The position numbers and the translations under genes are program-made. Shown piece after piece: positions 43,801-57,804 of a stretch of 64,000 bases of DNA. The DNA lies in assembly GCA_964035545.1 (NCBI GenBank), contig OZ037766.1, forward strand, positions 18,193,581 through 18,257,580. The letters are read 5' to 3'. Positions within the stretch are counted from its first letter, which is position 1, and the number at the start of each line of letters is the position of its first letter. Source of the stretch: Bugula neritina. Lineage: Eukaryota > Bryozoa > Gymnolaemata > Cheilostomatida > Bugulidae. Below the pieces are notes generated by a model that did not search any database, was not told the DNA's origin, and saw nothing but the letters and a program-made list of their open reading frames with translations.

Positions 43801-46800
43801 TAGTGTAATTTACGGAAATGTACTGTAACATACTGAAATTTATTGTAACATACTGAATTATACTGCAACATACTGAAATACACTGCAACATACTGAAATA
43901 CACTGTAACATACTGAAAGACACTAAAACTCACTGAAGTATAGTGTAATATCTGCAAATGCACTGTAACATATTGAAATTTACTGTAACACAGTGAAATA
44001 TACTGTAACATACTGAAATATACTGTAACATACTGAGATATACTGCAAGATACTGAAATATACTACAACTCTCTGAAGTATAGTGTAATTTACGAAAATG
44101 TACTGTAACATACTGAAATTTATTGTAACATACTGAGTTATACTGCAACATACTGAAATACACTGTAACATACTGAAACATATTGCAAAGTACTGCAACA
44201 TACTGAAATACACTGTAACATACTGAAAGACGCTGTATCATAATGAAATATACTATAACCCACTGAAATATACTGCAACATACTGAAATATACTGTAACA
44301 AACTGAAATATACTGCAACATACTGAAATACACTGTACCATACAGAAATACACTGCAACATACTGCAGCAAACTGCAACATACTGCAACATACTGAAATA
44401 CACTGTAACATATTGAAATACACTGCAACGCATTGAAATATGCTTCAACATACCGAAATATATGGTAACCTACTGAAATATGTTGCAAACTACTGAAATA
44501 TACTGCAACATACTGCAACTTTATGAAATATACTGTAACATACTGAAATATACTGGAAGATACTGAAACCTACTGAAATACACTGTAACATACTGAAATA
44601 CACTGCAACATACTGCAACATACTGAAATACACTGTAACATATTGAAATACATTGCAACACATTGAAATAAGTTGCAAGATACTGAATTATACTGCAACA
44701 TACTGAAAGACACTAAAACTCACTGAAGTATAGTGAAAAATCTGAAAATGCACTGTGGCATACTGAAATATACTGAAACACGCTGAAATATACTGGAACA
44801 TACTGAAATAAACTGCAACATACTGAGATATACTGCAAGATACTGAAATATACTACAACTCACTGAAGTATAGTGTAGTTTGCAGAAATGTACTGTAACA
44901 CACTGAAATTTATTGTATCATACTGAAATATACGGCAACGTACTGAAATACACTGTAACATACTGAAATATATTGCAAAATACTGCAACATACTGAAGTA
45001 TGCTGCAACATACTGAAAGACAATAAAACTCACTGAAGTATAGTGTAATATCTGCAAATGCACTGTAACATACTGAAATTTACTGTAACACACTGAAATA
45101 TACTGCAACATACTGAAATACACTGTAATATATTGAAACACACTGCAACACATTGAAATTTGCTGTAACATACTGAGATATACTGCAAGACACTGAAATA
45201 TACTACAGCTCACTGAAGTATAGTGTAATTTACGGAAATGTACTGTAACATACTGAAATTTATTGTAACATACTGAAATATACTGCAACATACTGAAATA
45301 CACTGTAACATACTGAAATATATTGCAAAATACTGAAACATACTGAAATACACTGTAACATACTCAAATACATTGTATCATATTGCAATATGCTATAACC
45401 CACTGAAATATACTGCAACTTAGTGAAATATACTGTAACATACTGAAATATACTGCAACATACTGAAATACACTGTAACATACAGAAGTACGCTGTAACA
45501 TACAGAAATACACTGCAACATACTGCAACATACTGAAATACACTGTAACATACTGAAACACACTGCAACATACTGAAATATACTGCAACATACTGGAACA
45601 TACTGGAATATACTGTAACCCACTGAAATATACTGCAACATACTGAAATATACTGCAAGATACTGAAACCTACTGTAATACACTGTAACATACTGAAATA
45701 CACTGCAACATGCTGCAACATACTGAAATACACTGTAACATATTGAAATACATTGCAACACATTGAAATAAGTTGCAAGATACCGAAATATACTGCAACA
45801 TACTGAAAGACACTAAAACTCACTGAAGTATAGTGAAAAATCTAAAAATGCACTGTGGCATACTGAAATATACTGAAACACGCTGAAATATACTGGAACA
45901 TACTGAAATAAACTGTAACATACTGAGATATACTGCAAGATACTGAAATATGCTACAACTCACTGAAGTATAGTGTAATTTACGGAAATGTACTGTAACA
46001 TACTGAAATTTATTGTAACATACTGAATTACACTGCAACATACTGAAAAACACTGTAACATACTGAAAGACACTAAAACTCACTGAAGTATAGTGTAATA
46101 TCTGCAAATGCACTGTAATATATTGAAATTTACTGTAACACAGTGAAATATACTGTAACATACTGAAATATACTGTAACATACTGAGATATACTGCAAGA
46201 TACTGAAATATACTACAACTCACTGAAGTATAGTGTAATTTACGAAAATGTACTGTAACATACTGGAATTTATTGTAACATACTGAATTATACTGCAACA
46301 TACTGGAATACACTGTAACATACTGAAACATATTGCAAAATACTGCAACATACTGAAATACACTGTAACATACTGAAAGACGCCGTATCATACTGAAATA
46401 TACTATAACCCACTGAAATATACTGCAACATACTGAAAAATACTGTAACATACTGAAATATACTGCAACATACTGAAATACACTGTAACATACAGAAATA
46501 CACTGCAACATACTGCAGCATACTGCAACATACGGCAACATGCTGAAATACACTGTAACATACTGAAATATATTGCAAAATACTGCAACATACTGAAATA
46601 CATTGTAACATACTGAAAGACACTAAAACTCACTGAAGTATAGTGTAATATCTGGAAATGCACTGTGACATACTGAAATATAATGAAACACGCTGAAATA
46701 TACTGCAACATACTGAAATATACTGTAACATACCGAAATTTATTGTAACATACCGAATTATACTGCAACATACTGAAATATACTGTAACATACTGAAATA

Positions 46801-49800
46801 TATTGCAAAATACTGCAACATACTTAAATACACTGTAACATACTGAAAGACACTAAAACTCACTGAAGTATAGTGTAATATCTGGAAATGCACTGTGACA
46901 TACTGAAATATACTGAAACACGCTGAAATATACTTCAACATACTGAAATATACCTAAAAATATTGTAACATACTGAAATACACTGTAACATGCTGAAATA
47001 CACTGTATCATACTGAAGTATACTGTAACGCACTGAAATATACTGCAACATACTGAATTATACTGAAACATACTGCAAAATCCTGAAATATACTGCAACA
47101 TGCTGAAACATACTGCAAGACACTGAAACCTACTGAAATACACTGTAACATACTGAAATACACTGCAACATACTGAAATACACTGTAACATACAGACATA
47201 CACTGCAACATACTGCAGCATACTGCAACATGCTGCAACATACTGAAATACACTGTAACATATTGAAATACACTGCAACACATTGAAATATGCTGTAACA
47301 TACTGAGATATACTGCAAGACACTGAAATATACTACAGCTCACTGAAGTATAGTGTAATTTACGGAAATGTACTGTAACATACTGAAATTTATTGTAACA
47401 TACTGAAATATACTGCAACATACTGAAATACACTGTAACATACTGAAATATATTGCAAAATACTGCAACATACTGAAATACACTGTAACATACTCAAATA
47501 CATTGTATCATACTGGAATATGCTATAACCCACTGAAATATACTGCAACTTACTGAAATATACTGTAACATACTGAAATATACTGCAACATACTGAAATA
47601 CACTGTAACATACAGAAGTACGCTGTAACATACAGAAATACACTGCAACATACTGCAACATACTGAAATACACTGTAACATACTGAAACACACTGCAACA
47701 TACTGAAATATACTGCAACATACTGGAACATACTGGAATATACTGTAACCCACTGAAATATACTGCAACATACTGAAATATACTGCAAGATACTGAAACC
47801 TACTGAAATACACTGTAACATACTGAATTACACTGCAACATGCTGCAACATACTGAAATACACTGTAACATATTGAAATACATTGCAACACATTGAAATA
47901 AGTTGCAAGATACCGAAATATGCTGCAACATACTGAAAGACACTAAAACTCACTGAAGTATAGTGAAAAATTTAAAAATGCACTGTGGCATACTGAAATA
48001 TACTGAAACACGCTGAAATAAACTGGAACATACTGAAATAAACTGTAACATACTGAGATATACTGCAAGATACTGAAATATACTACAACTCACTGAAGTA
48101 TAGCGTAATTTGCACAAATGTACTGTAACACACTGAAATTTATTGTATCATACTGAAATATACTGCAACGTACTGAAATACACTGTAACATACTAAAATA
48201 TATTGCAAAATGCTGCAACATACTTAAATATACTGCAACATACTGAAAGACACTAGAACTCACTGAAGTATAGTGTAATATCTGCAAATGCACTGTAACA
48301 TACTGAAAATTACTGTAACACACTGAAATATACTGTAACATACTGAAATATACTGTAACATACTGAGATATACTGCGAGATTCTGAAATATTCTACAACT
48401 CACTGAAGTATAGTGTAATTTACGGAAATGTACTGTAACATACTGAAATTTATTGTAACATACTGAATTATACTGCAACATACTGAAATACACTGTAACA
48501 TACTGAAAGACACTAAAACTCACTGAAGTATAGTGTAATATCTGCAAATGCACTGTAACATATTGAAATTTACTGTAACACAGTGAAATATACTGTAACA
48601 TACTGAAATATACTGTAACATACTGAGATATACTGCAAGATACTGAAATATACTACAACTTACTGAAGTATAGTGTAATTTACGAAAATGTACTGTAACA
48701 TACTGGAATTTATTGTATCATACTGAAATATACTGCAACATACTGAAATACACTGTAACATACTGAAACATATTGCAAAGTACTGCAACATACTGAAATA
48801 CACTGTAACATACTGAAAGACGCTGTAACATACTGAAAGACACTAAAACTCACTGAAGTATAGTGTAATATCTGCAAATGCACTGTAACATATTGAAATT
48901 TACTGTAACACAGTGAAATATACTGTAACATACTGAGATATACTGCAAGATACTGAAATATACTACAACTCACTGAAGTATAGTGTAATTTACGAAAATG
49001 TACTGTAACATACTGAAATTTATTGTAACATACTGAGTTATGCTGCAACATACTGAAATACACTGTAACATACTGAAACATATTGCAAAGTACTGCAACA
49101 TACTGAAATACACTGTAACATACTGAAAGACGCTGTATCATAATGAAATATACTATAACCCACTGAAATATACTGCAACATACTGAAATATACTGTAACA
49201 AACTGAAATATACTGCAACATACTGAAATACACTGTAACATACAGAAATACACTGCAACATACTGCAGCAAACTGCAACATACTGCAACATACTGAAATA
49301 CACTGTAACATATTGAAATACACTGCAACACATTGAAATATGCTTCAACATACCGAAATATATGGTAACCTACTGAAATATGTTGCAAACTACTGAAATA
49401 TACTGCAACATACTGCAACTTAATGAAATATACTGTAACACACTGAAATATACTGCACAATACTGCAAAATACTGTAACATACTGAAACATACTGCAACA
49501 TCCTGAAATATACTGCAACATGCTGAAATATACTGCAAGACACTGAAACCTACTGAAATACACTGTAACATACTGAAATACACTGCAACATACTGCAACA
49601 TACTGAAATACATTGTGACATATTGAAATGCATTGCAACACATTGAAATATGTTGCAAGATACTGAAATATAATGCAACATACTGAACGACACTAAAACT
49701 CACTGAAGTATAGTGTAATACCTGAAAATGCACTGTGATATACTGAAATACACTGTAACACACTGAAATATACTGCAAAATACTGAAACATACTGAAATA

Positions 49801-50709
49801 TATTGCAAAATACTGCAACATACTGAAATACGGTTTGACATACTGAAATACACTGTAACATACTGATATGCACTGCAACATACTGAAATATACGGCAACA
49901 TACTGGAACATACTGGAATATACTGTAACCCACTGAAATATACTACAACATACTGAAATATACTGCAAGATACTGAAACCTACTGAAATACACTGTAACA
50001 TACTGAAATACACTGCAACATGCTGCAACATACTGAAATACACTGTAACATATTGAAATACATTGCAACACATTGAAATAAGTTGCAAGATACCGAAATA
50101 TACTGCAACATACTGAAAGACACTAAAACTCACTGAAGTATAGTGAAAAATGTAAAAATGCACTGTGGCATACTGAAATATACTGAAACACGCTGAAATA
50201 TACTGGAACATACTGAAATAAACTGTAACATACTGAGATATACTGCAAGATACTGAAATATACTACAACTCACTGAAGTATAGCGTAATTTGCAGAAATG
50301 TACTTTAACACACTGAAATTTATTGTATCATACTGAAATATACTGCAACGTACTGAAATACACTGTAACATACTAAAATATATTGCAAAAAACTGCAACA
50401 TACCTAAATATACTGCAACATACTAAAAGACACTAAAACTCACTGAAGTATAGTGTAATATCTGCAAATGCACTGTAACATACTGAAATTTACTGTAACA
50501 CACTGAAAAATACTGTAACATACTGAAATATACTGTAACATATTGAGATATACTGCGAGATACTGAAATATGCTACAACTCACTGAAGTATAGTGTAATT
50601 TACGGAAATGTACTGTAACATACTGAAATTTATTGTAACATACTGAATTATACTGCAACATACTGAAATACACTGCAACATACTGAAATACACTGTAACA
50701 TACTGAAAG
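37890..50709. repeat. Mega-duplication, copy 2 (12820 bp)
   Basis: Second copy of 22231-37889. Its length is accounted for exactly by 15659-2320-140-380+1. Divergence from copy 1 is a scattering of substitutions (for example ttgcagaaat at 35291 against ttgcacaaat at 48111). Homology stops at about 50730, where tagtgaaaaa replaces the tagtgtaata seen at 37911. Confidence 0.9.
38780..42419. repeat. 3.6-kb HOR-A, copy 4 (3640 bp)
   Basis: Copy of 23121-26760 carried by the mega-duplication at an offset of 15659 bp. It shares copy-3 variants such as taatggaaca (41511) and the cgttgcaaag monomer (40921, compare 25261). Private changes include tgctgcaaga at 40381 and tactgcaaaa at 41641. Confidence 0.9.
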
Positions 50710-53551
50710 ACACTAAAACTCACTGAAGTATAGTGAAAAATTTAAAAATGCACTGTGGCATACTGAAATATACTGAAACACGCTGAAATATACTGGAACA
50801 TACTGAAATAAACTGTAACATACTGAGATATACTGCAAGATACTGAAATATGCTACAACTCACTGAAGTATAGTGTAATTTACGGAAATGTACTGTAACA
50901 TACTGAAACCTACTGAAATACACTGTAACATACTGAAATACACTGCAACATACTGCAACATACTGAAAAACACTAAAACTCACTGAAGTATAGTGTAATA
51001 TCTGGAAATGCACTGTGACATACTGAAATATACTGAAACATACTGAAATATACTGCAACATACTGAAATATACTGTAACATACTGAGATATACTGCAAGA
51101 TACCAAAATGTACTACAACTCACTGAAGTATAGTGTAATTTACGAAAATGTACTGTAACATACTGGAATTTATTGTATCATACTGAAATATACTGCAACA
51201 TACTGAAATACACTGTAACATACTAAAATGTATTGCAAAATACTGCAACATACTGAGATATACTGCAACATACTGAAAGACACTAAAACTCACTGAAGTA
51301 TAGTGTAATATCTGCAAATGCACTGTAACATACTGAAATTTACTGTAACACACTGAAATATACTGTAACATACTGAAATACACAGTAACATACTGAGATA
51401 TACTGCAAGATACTGAAATATACTACAACTCACTGAAGTATAGTGTAATATCTGCAAATGCACTGTAACATACTGAAATTTACTGTAACACACTGAAATA
51501 TACTGTAACATACAGAAATATACTGTAACATACTGAGATATACTGCAAGATACTGAAATATACTACAACTCACTGAAGTATAGTGTAATTTACGGAAATG
51601 TACTGTAACATACTGAAATTTATTGTAACATACTGAATTATACTGCAACATACTGAAATACACTGCAACATACTGAAATACACTGTAACATACTGAAAGA
51701 CACTAAAACTCACTGAAGTATAGTGTAATATCTGCAAAAGCACTGTAACATATTGAAATTTACTGTAACACAGTGAAATATACTGTAACATACTGAAATA
51801 TACTGTAACATACTGAGATATACTGCAAGATACTGAAATATACTACAACTCACTGAAGTATAGTGTAATTTACAAAAATGTACTGTAACAAACTGAAATA
51901 TACTGCAACATACTGAAATACACTGTAACATACAGAAATACACTGCAACATACTGCAGCAAACTGCAACATACTGCAACATACTGAAATACACTGTAACA
52001 TATTGAAATACACTGCAACACATTGAAATATGCTTCAACATACCGAAATATATGGTAACCTACTGAAATATGTTGCAAACTACTGAAATATACTGCAACA
52101 TACTGCAACTTAATGAAATATACTGTAACACACTGAAATATACTGCAAAATACTGCAAAATACTGTAACATACTGAAACATACTGCAACATCCTGAAATA
52201 TACTGCAACATGCTGAAATATACTGCAAGACACTGAAACCTACTGAAATACACTGTAACATACTGAAATACACTGCAACATACTGCAACATACTGAAATA
52301 CATTGTAACATATTGAAATGCATTGCAACACATTGAAATATGTTGCAAGATACTGAAATATACTGCAACATACTGAACGACACTAAAACTCACTGAAGTA
52401 TAGTGTAATACCTGAAAATGCACTGTGATATACTGGAATACACTGTAACACACTGAAATATAATGCAAAATACTGAAACATACTGAAATATATTGCAAAA
52501 TACTGCAACATACTGAAATACACTGTAACATACTGAAACACACTGCAACATACTGAAATATACTGCAACATACTGGAACATACTGGAATATACTGTAACC
52601 CACTGAAATATACTGCAACATACTGAAATATACTGCAAGATACTGAAACCTACTGTAATACACTGTAACATACTGAAATACACTGCAACATGCTGCAACA
52701 TACTGAAATACACTGTAACATATTGAAATACATTGCAACACATTGAAATAAGTTGCAAGATACCGAAATATACTGCAACATACTGAAAGACACTAAAACT
52801 CACTGAAGTATAGTGAAAAATCTAAAAATGCACTGTGGCATACTGAAATATACTGAAACACGCTGAAATATACTGGAACATACTGAAATAAACTGTAACA
52901 TACTGAGATATACTGCAAGATACTGAAATATGCTACAACTCACTGAAGTATAGTGTAATTTACGGAAATGTACTGTAACATACTGAAATTTATTGTAACA
53001 TACTGAATTATACTGCAACATACTAAAAAACACTGTAACATACTGAAAGACACTAAAACTCACTGAAGTATAGTGTAATATCTGCAAATGCACTGTAATA
53101 TATTGAAATTTACTGTAACACAGTGAAATATACTGTAACATACTGAAATATACTGTAACATACTGAGATATACTGCAAGATACTGAAATATACTACAACT
53201 CACTGAAGTATAGTGTAATTTACGAAAATGTACTGTAACATACTGAAATTTATTGTAACATACTGAATTATACTGCAACATACTGGAATACACTGTAACA
53301 TACTGAAACATATTGCAAAATACTGCAACATACTGAAATACACTGTAACATACTGAAAGACGCCGTATCATACTGAAATATACTATAACCCACTGAAATA
53401 TACTGCAACATACTGAAAAATACTGTAACATACTGAAATATACTGCAACATACTGAAATACACTGTAACATACAGAAATACACTGCAACATACTGCAGCA
53501 TACTGCAACATACTGCAACATGCTGAAATACACTGTAACATATTGAAATAC
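50710..53551. repeat. Mosaic satellite block right of the mega-duplication
   Basis: Roughly 50910-52550 matches 53780-55610 at an offset of 2870 bp, then 3060 bp after a 190-bp deletion at 51890 (equivalent to 54761-54950). The remainder, from about 52560, matches 4161-5152 at an offset of 48399 bp, including the shared rare monomer atactaaaaa (4621 and 53020). Confidence 0.85.
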
Positions 53552-54277
53552 ACTGCAACACATTGAAATATGCTGCAACATACCGAAATATATGGTAACC
53601 TACTGAAATATGTTGCAAACTACTGAAATATACTGCAACATACTGCAACATAATGATATATACTGTAACACACTGAACTATACTGCAAAATACTGCAAAA
53701 TACTGTAACATACTGAAACATACTGCAACATCCTGAAATCTACTGCAACATGCTGAATTATACTGCAAGACACTGAAACCTACTGAAATACACTGTAACA
53801 TACTGAAATACACTGCAACATACTGCAACATACTGAAAAACACTAAAACTCACTGAAGTATAGTGTAATATCTGGAAATGCACTGTGACATACTGAAATA
53901 TACTGAAACACGCTGAAATATACTGCAACATACTGAAATATACTGTAACATACTGAGATATACTGCAAGATACCAAAATGTACTACAACTCACTGAAGTA
54001 TAGTGTAATTTACGAAAATGTACTGTAACATACTGGAATTTATTGTATCATACTGAAATATACTGCAACATACTGAAATACACTGTAACATACTAAAATG
54101 TATTGCAAAATACTGCAACATACTGAGATATACTGCAACATACTGAAAGACACTAAAACTCACTGAAGTATAGTGTAATATCTGCAAATGCACTGTAACA
54201 TACTGAAATTTACTGTAACACACTGAAATATACTGTAACATACTGAAATACACAGTAACATACTGAGATATACTGCA

Positions 54278-54279
54278 AG
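54278..54279. other. Empty target site for transposon copy 1
   Basis: In the HOR-C copy without an element, tactgcaAGatactg reads straight through. In the occupied copy AG flanks the element on both sides (57067-57068, 57824-57825). Confidence 0.93.
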
Positions 54280-55750
54280 ATACTGAAATATACTACAACT
54301 CACTGAAGTATAGTGTAATATCTGCAAATGCACTGTAACATACTGAAATTTACTGTAACACACTGAAATATACTGTAACATACAGAAATATACTGTAACA
54401 TACTGAGATATACTGCAAGATACTGAAATATACTACAACTCACTGAAGTATAGTGTAATTTACGGAAATGTACTGTAACATACTGAAATTTATTGTAACA
54501 TACTGAATTATACTGCAACATACTGAAATACACTGCAACATACTGAAATACACTGTAACATACTGAAAGACACTAAAACTCACTGAAGTATAGTGTAATA
54601 TCTGCAAAAGCACTGTAACATATTGAAATTTACTGTAACACAGTGAAATATACTGTAACATACTGAAATATACTGTAACATACTGAGATATACTGCAAGA
54701 TACTGAAATATACTACAACTCACTGAAGTATAGTGTAATTTACAAAAATGTACTGTAACATACTGAAATTTATTGTAACATACTGAGTTATACTGCAACA
54801 TACTGAAATACACTGTAACATACTGAAACATATTGCAAAGTACTGCAACATACTGAAATACACTGTAACATATTGAAAGACGCTGTATCATAATGAAATA
54901 TACTATAACCCACTGAAATATACTGCAACATACTGAAATATACTGTAACAAACTGAAATATACTGCAACATACTGAAATACACTGTAACATACAGAAATA
55001 CACTGCAACATACTGCAGCAAACTGCAACATACTGCAACATACTGAAATACACTGTAACATATTGAAATACACTGCAACACATTGAAATATGCTTCAACA
55101 TACCGAAATATATGGTAACCTACTGAAATATGTTGCAAACTACTGAAATATACTGCAACATACTGCAACTTAATGAAATATACTGTAACACACTGAAATA
55201 TACTGCAAAATACTGCAAAATACTGTAACATACTGAAACATACTGCAACATCCTGAAATATACTGCAACATGCTGAAATATACTGCAAGACACTGAAACC
55301 TACTGAAATACACTGTAACATACTGAAATACACTGCAACATACTGCAACATACTGAAATACATTGTAACATATTGAAATGCATTGCAACACATTGAAATA
55401 TGTTGCAAGATACTGAAATATACTGCAACATACTGAACGACACTAAAACTCACTGAAGTATAGTGTAATACCTGAAAATGCACTGTGATATACTGGAATA
55501 CACTGTAACACACTGAAATATAATGCAAAATACTGAAACATACTGAAATATATTGCAAAATACTGCAACATACTGAAATACAGTTTAACATACTGAAACA
55601 CACTGCAACACATCGGAATAAACTGTAACATACTTAAATATACGGTAATATACTGAAATATACTGTAACACATTGAACAACACTGCAACATACTGAAATA
55701 CACTGTATCATACTGGGATATACTATAACCCACTGAAATATACTGCAACA

Positions 55751-55765
55751 TACTGAAAACACTGC
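55751..55765. other. One-base register slip, inherited in four HOR positions
   Basis: tactgaaaacactgc replaces tactgaaatacactgc, losing the T. The same slip recurs near 59304, 63151 and 63650 at the offsets of the surrounding repeats (3546, 3847 and 499 bp), so it is one event copied three times. Confidence 0.9.
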
Positions 55766-57068
55766 AACACATTGAAATATGCTGTAACATACTGAAATAT
55801 ATGGTAACCTACTGAAATATGTTGCAAATTACTGAAATACACTGTAACATACGGAAATATACTGGAAGATACTGAAACCTACTGAAATACACTGTAACAT
55901 ACTGAAATACACTGCAACATGCTGCAACATACTGAAATACACTGTAACATATTGAAATACATTGCAACACATTGAAATAAGTTGCAAGATACCGAAATAT
56001 ACTGCAACATACTGAAAGACACTAAAACTCACTGAAGTATAGTGAAAAATCTAAAAATGCACTGTGGCATACTGAAATATACTGAAACACGCTGAAATAT
56101 ACTGGAACATACTGAAATAAACTGTAACATACTGAGATATACTGCAAGATACTGAAATATGCTACAACTCACTGAAGTATAGTGTAATTTACGGAAATGT
56201 ACTGTAACATACTGAAATTTATTGTAACATACTGAATTATACTGCAACATACTGAAAAACACTGTAACATACTGAAAGACACTAAAACTCACTGAAGTAT
56301 AGTGTAATATCTGCAAATGCACTGTAATATATTGAAATTTACTGTAACACATTGAAATATGCTGCAACATACCGAAATATATGGTAACCTACTGAAATAT
56401 GTTGCAAACTACTGAAATATACTGCAACATACTGCAACATAATGATATATACTGTAACACACTGAACTATACTGCAAAATACTGCAAAATACTGTAACAT
56501 ACTGAAACATACTGCAACATCCTGAAATATACTGCAACATGCTGAATTATGCTGCAAGACACTGAAGCCTACTGAAATACACTGTAACATACTGAAATAC
56601 ACTGCAACATACTGCAACATACTGAAAAACACTAAAACTTACTGAAGTATAGTGTAATATCTGGAAATGCACTGTGACATACTGAAATATACTGAAACAC
56701 GCTGAAATATACTGCAACATACTGAAATATACTGTAACATACTGAGATATACTGCAAGATACCAAAATGTACTACAACTCACTGAAGTATAGTGTAATTT
56801 ACGAAAATGTACTGTAACATACTGGAATTTATTGTATCATACTGAAATATACTGCAACATACTGAAATACACTGTAACATACTAAAATGTATTGCAAAAT
56901 ACTGCAACATACTGAGATATACTGCAACATACTGAAAGACACTAAAACTCACTGAAGTATAGTGTAATATCTGCAAATGCACTGTAACATACTGAAATTT
57001 ACTGTAACACACTGAAATATACTGTAACATACTGAAACACACAGTAACATACTGAGATATACTGCAAG

Positions 57069-57087
57069 CACAGGATAGTTAAGGGCA
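57069..57087 (+). repeat. Left terminal inverted repeat, transposon copy 1
   Basis: CACAGGATAGTTAAGGGCA. After one mismatch the similarity to the other end continues for CC. Confidence 0.96.
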
Positions 57088-57425
57088 TCCTCACTAAGAA
57101 TATCATAAATTTCTCTCAAAATGTAGCTCAGGTTCTTGAATAATATTGCTTTGCGGGTGGCATGCGTGTTGCCTACTTGTAATTGTTTAGCCTAAGATTA
57201 AACTACAACCAATAAGCAGCAACCTTCATTAGGGCTGTGTTATCTATCAACTTCCATTATGGGTGCTACATAAACAAAGTACAAAGCAAGCTATTCATAT
57301 TAGCCTGCCAGCGAGCAAGCCTGTAATTAGCATGTACGCGCCAATATCTTCTCATCCCTAAGTGCTCATTGAAGCGTGAATTGCTGCGCGCTGCTAGTTT
57401 CTTATGAAAAAATACGGCATTTTCA

Positions 57426-57710
57426 GTGTATAAATCACCACTTTATGAGCAATCTAGCAGAGTTATTGGAAAAAGAAAAAAAGTTGCACTGGAGAAATAT
57501 CTCAGGATTCCAACAGTGCAATTTTTATTCAGATATCATGTTTTGCTGCAGAGATATTTTACTGGTACTGAAAAGTCAGCTTTTCAGGCAAAATTGGCCA
57601 AAATTGGGCAGTTTTTTGTCTATAACTTTGCAAAAAAAATGAAAATTGAATTTTCCAAAAAACTTGCACTGGGGAAAAAGAAGATCTACAACATAGTTTT
57701 TAAATTTTGA
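57426..57710 (+). other. Open-frame counterpart in transposon copy 1, start lost
   Basis: Homologous to the 98-codon frame in transposon copy 2. The frame is uninterrupted, but the ATG equivalent (about 57414-57416) is ACG; only a GTG lies at 57426, which is not a normal eukaryotic start. Twelve of the 94 residues differ from the other copy. A second GTG-led frame at 57376-57642 overlaps it and has no support either. No function is inferred. Confidence 0.2.
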
Positions 57711-57751
57711 CTCTAGCACAATTAGGTGAGATTTTATTTTACTGGTACTGA
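57557..57751 (+). repeat. 180-bp-spaced internal repeat words in transposon copy 1
   Basis: The 15-mer ttttactggtactga at 57557-57571 recurs at 57737-57751, and ttgcactgg at 57484-57492 recurs at 57664-57672, both exactly 180 bp apart. Sequence between them is only weakly similar. It may be an old internal duplication in the ancestral element, since the second transposon copy keeps the same 180-bp spacing for the 15-mer. Confidence 0.6.
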
Positions 57752-57804
57752 ATTCTTATATGATTACAATGCAAACCTCAGCAAGGCAGTTGCAGCTAAA
57801 AGGT

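Larger units (their letters stand above)
53552..56340. repeat. 2.8-kb HOR-C, copy 1 (2789 bp)
   Basis: Followed directly by 56341-59886 at an offset of 2789 bp, which becomes 3546 bp beyond the first transposon. It holds the empty counterpart of the first transposon site at 54278-54279. The odd length reflects a one-base deletion at about 55758. Confidence 0.92.
1..57068. repeat. 10-bp-monomer satellite array, main segment
   Basis: Tandem 10-mers with a nearly invariant ACTG core at monomer positions 3-6. The common forms are atactgaaat, acactgtaac, atactgcaac, acactgcaac and atactgtaac. A ...GAAAT monomer usually alternates with a ...G(T/C)AAC monomer, giving a 20-bp dimer, but runs of two to four C-ending monomers break the alternation (for example 21-60). 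Nearly all variation is base substitution. The 10-bp phase set at base 1 holds to about 31880, where one base is lost, and then to about 55758. Orientation never inverts, so the + strand is A-rich over T and C-rich over G throughout (9 A, 5 T, 4 C, 2 G in the consensus dimer). The array continues beyond the left edge of the window. Confidence 0.99.

Noticed and set aside
1-57068. CRISPR array
   Set aside because: Repeats are contiguous 10-mers without unique spacers, and there are no cas genes.
1-57068. CENP-B-box-like motif that would mark a centromeric satellite
   Set aside because: The array is CpG-poor and I saw no match to the TTCG...CGGG pattern, so centromere identity is not supported by sequence.
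57376-57642. 88-codon + strand frame inside transposon copy 1
   Set aside because: It starts at GTG and overlaps the other open frame in the element. No counterpart at 61795-62550 was checked and no domain is recognisable.
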